Source: Dissophora ornata (lineage: Eukaryota > Mortierellomycota > Mortierellomycetes > Mortierellales > Mortierellaceae). Taken from it: 10,706 nt of DNA. Below the pieces are notes generated by a model. It saw nothing but the letters and a program-made list of their open reading frames with translations, had not been told where the DNA came from and did no database searches. The translations under genes and the position numbers were made by a program. The stretch spans positions 1-10,706 of the forward strand of contig MU617569.1 of NCBI GenBank assembly GCA_025201705.1. The letters run 5' to 3'. Positions 1 through 6,084 of this stretch are shown piece by piece (the stretch's first letter is position 1; every line of letters begins with the position of its first letter).

Positions 1-48
1 CCCCCGGTGCTGGACTGTCATCAAATCTATTATCCGATAGTTAGGAGC

Positions 49-1327
49 ATGGGCAAAAGAAAAGCTGAAAAAGAACAAGCAAGTGGGCGATCAGGAATCG
101 GTAGGCCGAGAGATGTTCTCACACTAGAGACAGTGTTGGAGCGTGCGAATGGGCATTTGGAGAATGCACGCAAAACAAAGCGTTCAGAAGTGGCTCTGGC
201 GTTTTGCAAGGATGCAGAAACGGCCCTGGCAGGCATAAAAAAATCCATAAGGAAAACCTTTGTTTCGTCCTCCCGCGATGAGGATCGAGTCCTGTGCAAT
301 GAGATTGCGACCACTCATTTTGAGCTCGGCAAGCTGTGGGATGACTTGGGGTGTGGCACCAAAGCACAAGACAGCTACAAGAGTGAAAAAAAATGGAGGT
401 AAGTAACTGACAACAATACTCTTTGTTGGACGTATAAGGTTTATATATCTAACCGTACTACGATGTTGCAAATCAATATGCTACAGAAGAGATGTTCAGT
501 TGCCAGGTCAATCATCCTCTCACTCCGAGAACGCCGCATTGCCTCCCGCTACAGACGGCTCTGAAGATACCATTATGGATACTTCCGTGGACTCGTCTGT
601 CGTTTATGCAGTGCCTACTCCCTTTGGTTCTGCAATTCAGGATGGATCAAGCCGCGACATTGCAACAATCCCTTTGCATATTTTTGCAAAGGACATGGAT
701 CAACCTCCTGACATAAACAAATTACCAAACCCCGATGAGCGTCTCAAGAACGTATTCCAACTTGTTCACAGCCTTACCCTTTTACAACCTAAGCCATTCA
801 ACGAGGAGACTATTAATGAATCCGAGCGCGAATGGTTAGCGGCCATTAAAGGTGATACAGATGAGCAGGAAAGATTGAAGACGCTGGCGATCAACATGCT
901 CAAGGAATTCACCCACGATGAACTCAAGGATGCGAACATTGTCGCAGAAGTCGTGTGCCTGGTCCCGGTTCTCGAGAAACATGAACTTCAAAAATTACTC
1001 CAACAGTTGTTCTATGGCATTGAGCGAACCGAGTTGATGGATTTCGATCTACTCGAAGGGCTGGCACAGCTGGTCCAACGCTCTTGTCCAGGTCACCTCA
1101 ACGCCGATGATCTGGTCAAAGTACTGGAGCTCATCAGCAGACACTTAAGAGGCACTCACAAGCAGTCGCCAGTTTACATCAATCAATTAACGTCTACGGT
1201 GTCACGCGTGTTGGATGCCATGGCTGATACCAATGTCAAGGGTCTGGACCGCGAAACGCTCCATGCGCCTCTGGTTGCCGATTTGAATAAACTAAAAGGC
1301 AGCACTGACCCGCACTTGGTCTATTGA
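49..1327 (+). CDS. N-terminal readable part of the receptor (396 aa, exon 1 plus exon 2 up to the first TGA)
   Basis: Splicing 49-398 to 487-1324 gives 396 residues before the TGA at 1325. The N-terminus is basic (MGKRKAEKE). A helical segment follows (NGHLENARKTKRSEVALAF, then FELGKLWDDLG and AQDSY) with the spacing of TPR-like hairpins. After a Ser/Pro-rich linker (about residues 122-150) the sequence becomes leucine-rich helices, for example VAEVVCLVPVLEKHELQKLL and LDADDLVK-like pairs, consistent with the ARM-like region before NACHT in fungal STAND proteins. On its own this product would be a helical scaffold with no ATPase or sensor. The stop lies 5' of the second intron, so the mRNA would be a candidate for nonsense-mediated decay. 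I cannot tell whether this piece is made. Confidence 0.6.
399..486 (+). other. Intron 1 of the receptor gene (88 bp)
   Basis: The donor is GTAAGT directly after AAATGGAG. A CTAAC branch-like site lies at 449-453 and the acceptor is CTACAG, ending at 486. Exon 1 leaves two bases of a codon (AG) and exon 2 supplies A, making Arg and restoring the frame of the long exon 2. The next AGs (498-499, 505-506) would put exon 2 in the wrong frame, so they are excluded. Confidence 0.85.
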
Positions 1328-1928
1328 TCAGCCTACGCATCTCAAGCATTGCTATACGTCCCGGATAATGAAAAGCTATGGCAAGCGGCGCAGAGGCGTA
1401 CAGGAAAAGTGGCCAAGGGTGTAGCTGGGTTGTTGAGCGCAATGAAAGGCTTGACTCTCAACGAGTTTGTGGATGGTTTGAGTCATATCCAAGAAGGACT
1501 GGCCGGAGCGGCGGAGGTTTTTGCAGTAGCCAAAAGCGCGTATGAAGACGTTAAGTCTCTAGCTGAAAGCGGCCAACAATTTACAAAGTGTCTCAAGGAA
1601 GGATTGAGCTTTAGTCGCAAACGTGCCTGGTATCCGGCATTGCGTGGTGCAGATGTCTTGCTTTGAAATGGTCGCTTCATCGAATTCAAGAGACTTGTCT
1701 GTGAAGTACCTTACCGGCGTGATCCATTGTTTCAATGGGGATTGTGTCAGCGTCTCGGGGAACTGGTCTCCAATGATCAATGTGATGACAACTCTCGTAC
1801 AAGTGCTGTTGCATTTCTAGGGGAAATGTATCAAAACGACAAGGTCTGGGGTCATCATGCCAACATCAAGCAGTTAATCCTCGATATTCTTATGCAGCTT
1901 TCAGCTCCATCCGGAAGAGATACGCAAG
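1328..1928 (+). CDS. Internal part of the receptor, exon 2 after the first TGA (ARM-like region)
   Basis: The reading frame of exon 2 continues past the TGA at 1325 without any shift. It reads SAYASQALLYVPDNEKLW, then RRTGKVAKGVAGLLSAMKGL, then the marker stretch LKEGLSFSRKRAWYPALRG. This is interrupted by the second TGA at 1664 and resumes as NGRFIEFKRLVCEV, FQWGLCQRLGEL and AVAFLGEMYQNDKVWG. These blocks match what I recall of intact Mortierella-type paralogues, where the stop positions carry sense codons (probably Gln at the first and Arg at the second). The conservation of long blocks on both sides of each stop is the evidence that this is one gene, not several. The fragment has no plausible start of its own with good context. 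Confidence 0.6.
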
Positions 1929-2034
1929 GTGCGAGGCTGAGAAAGAAAGATAATTAGGATGAATGTTGACAGTGTTGCAATGGCTACTGGAATATAGTCA
2001 AATACTAACATATCAGTTCATTGAAATGATATAG
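1929..2034 (+). other. Intron 2 of the receptor gene (106 bp)
   Basis: The donor is GTGCGA after CGCAAG, less canonical than that of intron 1. A perfect TACTAAC branch site is at 2003-2009 and the acceptor ATAG ends at 2034. The join creates GCC (Ala) and links DTQ to AAKELLQELE, the expected family sequence. The alternative acceptor at 2015-2016 would run into an immediate in-frame TGA. Confidence 0.85.
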
Positions 2035-4742
2035 CCGCCAAAGAGCTGCTCCAGGAGTTGGAAACGGATGGAGATGAGAAGAAGCAAGTGCTCTACCGAG
2101 TGTGTCTAGAGGGCGGTCCAGGTCTACATCCATTGAAAGTCGCCTTACCCTCACTGTTATCCAAGTCCCTGCTCGACCGCGTTCAAAACAATCCAGACAC
2201 CGAAACACGTTTGCGCCAACTCAAAGTTCAGCGATTGGAAGAAAGAGGAAAGTCTGTGTATGTTTCTCCACAAGCCAAGGCTAATTTAAAAGCCAGCGAT
2301 GACACACTTTTCCCTTTGATGGATAAGATCGTGAAGTTCCTTGGGAGCGAAGAAAAGGTGTTTTTGGTGCTTGGCGATTCTGGAGCAGGAAAATCAACTT
2401 TTAATCAGGAGCTCGAATGCGATCTATGGAACAAGTACAAGAAAAATGTCGGCCGGATCCCACTCTTTATCACGTTAGCAGCTATCCCAAATCCCGAGCA
2501 TAATCTTGTGGCCAAACAACTACAGGCCGAAGGGTTCACCGAGCATCAAATACAAGAGTTGAAGAACAACCGCGAATTCATCTTGATTTGCGATGGGTAT
2601 GATGAGAGTCTACAGACGTACAACTTATACATGAGCAACCGACTTAATCTACAAAGAGGATGGCGAGCTCAAATGGTAATCAGTTGCCGCAGCGAGTACC
2701 TTGGCTCCGACTATCGGGGTCGCTTTCAGCCAGGTGACCGTAATCGCCTAGGAGATTCCCCTCTATTTCAAGAGGCAGTCATTGCACCATTCACCAAGGA
2801 TCAGATTCAAGATTACGTCAAGAAATTTGTGTCAACGAGCCGTCCGCAATGGAAGACCGATGATTACTTACAAGCACTTGGTCGGATTCCAGGATTGAAA
2901 GACCTGGTGACGAACCCTTTTCTGTTGATGTTGTCGTTGCAGGTTTTGCCAGGCATGGTAAATCCAGGACAAAATCTCTCGGCGGCCCGTATCACTAGAG
3001 TCACACTGTATGACCAGTTTGTAGAGCAATGGCTGGAACGCGGCCACAGACGGCTAATCGAGACGGTGAGCGGACAAGAGAAGATAGCGTTTGAGAGGTT
3101 ATCGGATGAGGGGTTCACGCAGAAAGGTGTTGAGTTTTTGAAAGACTTGGCGACGGCAACCTTTCAGAATCAATCGGAGTATGCGTCATTGCAGGATCAA
3201 GAAACATGGAAAAAAAAGTTCTTTGGTCAGGAGGATGAGACGAAGCTTTTACGTGAGGCCTGTCCTTTGAAGCGCAGCGGCAACCACTACCGCTTTCTCC
3301 ATCAATCAATTTTGGAGTACAGTTTGGCACGAGCGGTATTTGAACCACAGAAGAGAGAGGCAGAAGGATCCAATATGGCCGAACCAACAGCAGTGGCGTC
3401 ACGTCGAGGGAACGTCAGTTCAGATTTTGAGGAGGTGGTTGATGCCATTGAATTGTCGGTGCTCGAATCGCCTTTAGGGCGCAGGAGCTTTGTGGGGGAA
3501 CCGTCAATTCTGCGATTCTTGGCTGAGCGTGTCCAACAAGAGCCTCTCTTCAAGAAACAGCTACTGGCGGTAATCGAGCGATCAAAAGCAGACACGACAG
3601 ATCTTGAGACGGTGGGTAGAGTAGCAGCCAATGCGATCACGATATTGATCTGGTCAGGGCAGCAGTTTAATGGAGTTGATTTACAAGGCATACGGATTCC
3701 AGGGGCTGACCTGAGTCATGGGGCATTTGAATCCGCTCAGTTGCAGGGAGCTGATATGAGAAATGTGATTCTTCGCAATGCATCGCTTTTCGAAGCAGAT
3801 TTAAGCGGGGCGCAGATGGCAGGCGTACAGTTCAGCGAATTGCCATTTCTTCAGGAAAAGAGTGGAGTGGGGTGTTGCGTATATTCGCCAGATGGCGAAG
3901 CATTCGCAGCTGGTCTTTACAATGGCGACATCAGCATCTACACAACATCGGGTTGGGAAAAAACGAAGAGCTTGAGCGGCCATAGCTACAGAGTTACGGG
4001 CGTCGTGTATTCGCCAAAAGGAGATCAGATTGCGTCTAGCAGTTGGGACGAGACAGTGCGGCTGTGGGATGTTGAGACCGGAGATTGCCGCCACATCTTG
4101 AGCGGCCATACTGGGAGTGTTACGAGCGTCGTGTATTCGCCAAAAGGAAATCAGATTGCGTCTGGCGGTCAGGACAACACAGTGCGGCTGTGGGATGTTG
4201 AATCTGGAAATCACCACTACAGCATCAGCGGCCATAGTGGCCGTGTTCAGAGTGTCGTGTATTCGCCAAAAGGAGATCAGATTGCGTCTGGTAGTGATGA
4301 CAACACTGTGCGGCTGTGGGATGTTGAGACCGGAGATTGCCGCCACACCTTGAGCGGCCACACTGAGAGTGTTGCGAGCGTTGTGTATTCGCCAAAAGGA
4401 AATCAGATTGCATCTGGCAGTTGGGACAAAACAGTGCGGCTGAGGGACGTTGCGTCGGGTGAGTGTCGTGTGGTGATTCAAAATGACGCTGAGGTAAATA
4501 GCATCTCCTGGAGAGCAACCTCCAACAATAATTATATAGTTGCTGGATGTAGCAGCGGCTCAGTACGGCTGTGGCAGATCATAGAAGATGGAAATGAGTG
4601 TTTCCTACGATTGCACTGGATATCCAAGCCAGCGATACTTTTTTTGTTGGATACATCGATACAAGACGTGGTTGGATTAAGCCGACTTAATAAACAGCTC
4701 CTATTGCAACGCGGAGCCGTAGGTGAGCCGGTTCCGCTCTAG
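2035..4742 (+). CDS. Exon 3: intact NACHT ATPase, pentapeptide repeats and WD40 propeller of the receptor
   Basis: This exon has no stop over about 900 codons. It opens with AAKELLQELETDGD, joined in frame to exon 2. Walker A GDSGAGKST is at 2373-2399, Walker B FILICDGYDE at 2577-2606, and the sensor-like VISCRSEYL near 2680-2705. The NACHT-associated helices follow (EEWLERG-like, then FLHQSILEYSLARAVF around 3290-3340). Pentapeptide repeats run 3666-3833 and WD40 blades from about 3864 to 4580, with a terminal tail ending at TAG 4740-4742. The first in-frame ATG in the exon is 2319, 18 codons before the P-loop, which would give an 807-residue NACHT-penta-WD40 protein if an internal promoter exists. 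The context of that ATG is weak (T at -3), so independent expression is speculative. All visible ATPase motifs are intact. Confidence 0.8.
3666..3833 (+). repeat. Pentapeptide repeats (about 11) between the NACHT and WD40 regions
   Basis: The reading shows A(D/N/S)LXX-type units in succession: FNGVD, LQGIR, IPGAD, LSHGA, FESAQ, LQGAD, MRNVI, LRNAS, LFEAD, LSGAQ, MAGVQF. This fits a short right-handed beta-helix of a little under three turns. It sits between the NACHT-associated helices and the propeller. Fungal NLRs usually carry WD40, ankyrin or TPR repeats alone, so the extra beta-helix is a marked feature of this group. Confidence 0.85.
3975..4478 (+). repeat. Four in-frame 126-bp tandem repeats encoding WD40 blades
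   Basis: The word GTCGTGTATTCGCC (GTT in the last copy) recurs at 4002, 4128, 4254 and 4380, exactly 126 bp apart, so each unit is one 42-residue blade. Units are 3975-4100, 4101-4226, 4227-4352 and 4353-4478. Each has SGH, then VVYSPKG, QIAS and TVRLWDV. Diverged blades lie on both sides (from about 3864, and about 4482-4580), and a seventh may be formed by the tail. The last unit has LRDV instead of LWDV (codon AGG at 4443-4445), losing the signature Trp. Confidence 0.9.
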
Positions 4743-5077
4743 GCTAGAGCCTTTACGAAGAGAATATGAAGCTAGCTATTATGGTATCCTATCCAAATGG
4801 CACCCATCAAGATACTGGATACTGAAGCTAGAGAATTTTCGAGCCGTCAATTCTATCATTGTGTGCTTAGACAAGCTGATCGAATCCACCGCTGTCCCTT
4901 AACCTGGCTAAGAGATGAATATAGTCCGAAAGGGTAGTTATCAGGGAAACATGTAATCCGTGCAATGGCTACTGGACGCAAGCTACTTGTGAACCGCCGA
5001 AGACTAGAACAAGAAATACTTGCCCTAGAATGACTCCAGTACCCTTATTCATCTCACTCAGGGTTGTACCAAATGTA
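4743..5077. other. Intergenic stretch downstream of the receptor gene, no gene seen
   Basis: There is no open frame of note on either strand and no AATAAA signal close behind the receptor stop. The only item seen is a 16-bp direct copy (4961-4976) of a sequence in receptor intron 2 (1976-1991). Confidence 0.6.
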
Positions 5078-5305
5078 TTAGCCGCGAATGCTCAATCCAC
5101 ACTCGAGCACGATTAAAAGGGATGTGATGGAATATGCCCAACTATAGATGGTCTGGTCGCATCCACTGAACACCTTGCTAGCAGATTTCAATGCTTTGAC
5201 CTCCACGGTCTTGGAGAAAACTTTTGCATGTTCCTCAGAACAAGTTGGAAGCTCCAGCCGCAGGGAAATGATCAGCAGCGGTTCGAGTTTTTGGCGGTCA
5301 ACCAA
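5078..5305 (-). pseudogene. Coding-like orphan fragment, unknown family
   Basis: The minus strand reads about 75 codons without a stop. It has protein-like composition: LEPLLIISLRLELPTCSEEH, then AKVFSKTVEVKALKSASKVF, then DQTIYSWAYSITSLLIVLEC, ending GLSIRG and TAA. Codons such as CTG, GAG, AAG, GTC and ATC dominate and the amphipathic pattern suggests helices. There is no good ATG in frame; the frame opens directly out of a run of A's (plus-strand T's, 5328-5340), and an ATG-led frame just upstream is shifted relative to it. This suggests the remnant of a larger gene broken by an indel in the A-run. I do not recognise the family. It could be a chance open frame. Confidence 0.3.
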
Positions 5306-5327
5306 CAGAACATACGAAACACATTGC

Positions 5328-5382
5328 TTTTTTTTTTTATTTTTTTAGTATTTCGAATTATTGACTCCATTTTTTTTTCTTT
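5328..5382. repeat. A/T homopolymer-rich stretch
   Basis: Plus-strand runs of T (ten in a row near 5330, seven near 5341, nine near 5371) are broken by short AT-rich segments. They are low-complexity spacer DNA and could also be slippage points. Confidence 0.6.
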
Positions 5383-5710
5383 CAAAGCGGAACTGACGCG
5401 TGCACAGTGAACCTTGTAATGCACCTTGTATTGTGGTATGAATTCAAAGCGACGATATAACGATGTCGTGATGTGCAGTCTGAGATCAGAATCAAGTTCT
5501 GTAGACGGAATAAAACATCAATTCTATCTGTCAAGGGAAACAAAGGAGCATTGAAGCAGCCCGCTCTTGCAAGTGGCATCCCTGTCTCAGCTCCCACCAG
5601 CACGATTATAGTTTCAAGACTATTCGACACAGTCTACGTGCTTCTTGTGCCGATGCCCGTCGGTCGGGTAGTAAAAATGGAATGTCTTATACGGCGACCC
5701 AAAGCCATAA
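5383..5710. other. Intergenic, no convincing gene
   Basis: Short open frames overlap on both strands (about 80 codons each, 5473-5715 plus and 5382-5630 minus). None has a recognisable domain, and the plus one starts with GTG. An AATAAA at 5509 on the plus strand could be a distant poly(A) signal for the receptor transcript, but it is 770 bp from the stop, so I give it little weight. Confidence 0.4.
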
Positions 5711-5750
5711 AATAAATCGAGATACAGAAGAATAAATCGAGATACAGAAG
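5711..5750. repeat. Perfect 20-bp tandem duplication
   Basis: The unit AATAAATCGAGATACAGAAG occurs at 5711-5730 and again, base for base, at 5731-5750, followed by AAT of a third copy. Each copy carries a plus-strand AATAAA. It is a young duplication by slippage or repair. Confidence 0.9.
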
Positions 5751-5915
5751 AATATTGCCCATGCTTTGACTGAGGTGGCGATGCGTGTTGAATAAGAAAA
5801 CCACAACTCCAGTCGCACAAGTCCAACTACGACAAGAGGCATTAAAATGAATAAAAGATCAAAAAGTACAAATGATATGGATTCTGATATTGTCATACGG
5901 TGCACTTCAACACGA

Positions 5916-5921
5916 TTTATT
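5916..5921 (-). terminator. Candidate poly(A) signal AATAAA for the transposase-derived gene
   Basis: TTTATT on the plus strand reads AATAAA on the minus strand, about 165 bp past the stop codon at 6085. Position and orientation suit 3' end formation, but cleavage cannot be seen from sequence. Confidence 0.35.
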
Positions 5922-5992
5922 TCACAACAAAAGAAAACGACTGACAACGAACGGTGCTCCACTTTTGTGAGCATCCGAAAGCAAAACAGAAT

Positions 5993-6079
5993 ATATGTGT
6001 GTGTGTTATGTGTGTTATGTGTTATGTGTGTTATGTGTGTTATGTGTTATGTGTGTTATGTGTGTTATGTGTGTGTGTG
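5993..6079. repeat. TTATGTG / TTATGTGTG compound minisatellite
   Basis: From 6006 the DNA is built of 9-bp (TTATGTGTG) and 7-bp (TTATGTG) units in the order 9-7-9, 9-7-9, 9, then a (TG)n tail. Thus 6006-6030 and 6031-6055 are identical 25-bp higher-order units. It lies 5 bp past the stop of the minus-strand gene, so it is transcribed as an ACACATAA-type repeat in that 3' UTR. Confidence 0.9.
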
Positions 6080-6084
6080 ATAAG

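Larger units (their letters stand above)
49..4742 (+). pseudogene. NACHT / pentapeptide-repeat / WD40 STAND receptor (fungal NLR-like), three exons, two in-frame TGA codons
   Basis: I join 49-398, 487-1928 and 2035-4742. This gives 4500 nt, exactly 1500 codons, with every frame preserved across both introns. The start is ATG 49 (MGKRKAEKE); the longer upstream frame begins only with GTG. In order the product would have TPR-like helices (about residues 20-117), a long helical ARM-like region (about 150-600), a NACHT ATPase with Walker A GDSGAGKST (711-719) and Walker B LICDGYDE (to 788), a helical/winged segment, pentapeptide repeats (1142-1197) and WD40 blades (about 1208-1465). The tail ends in LLLQRGA, which I recognise as the natural end of this family in Mortierella-type fungi. 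Such STAND proteins are thought to sense a ligand through the repeats and oligomerise through NACHT. Codons 397 (1325-1327) and 510 (1664-1666) are TGA, so a full-length protein cannot be made under the standard code. No frameshift is present, so decay is recent, or the stops are assembly errors or are somehow bypassed. Family assignment is firm; the functional state is not. Confidence 0.85.

Noticed and set aside
1325..1666. TGA read as selenocysteine or a reassigned codon
   Set aside because: Nuclear fungal genes of this kind use the standard code, no SECIS-like element was recognised, and the RPS12 and transposase frames give no support for reassignment (the latter ends in TGA).
3801..4481. 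226-codon open frame on the minus strand over the WD40 repeats
   Set aside because: It is a periodic antisense shadow of the 126-bp repeats; the plus strand has the clear WD40 signature.
5270..5292. GGTTCGAG resembling a tRNA T-arm / B box
   Set aside because: No matching A box, acceptor stem or cloverleaf could be found around it.
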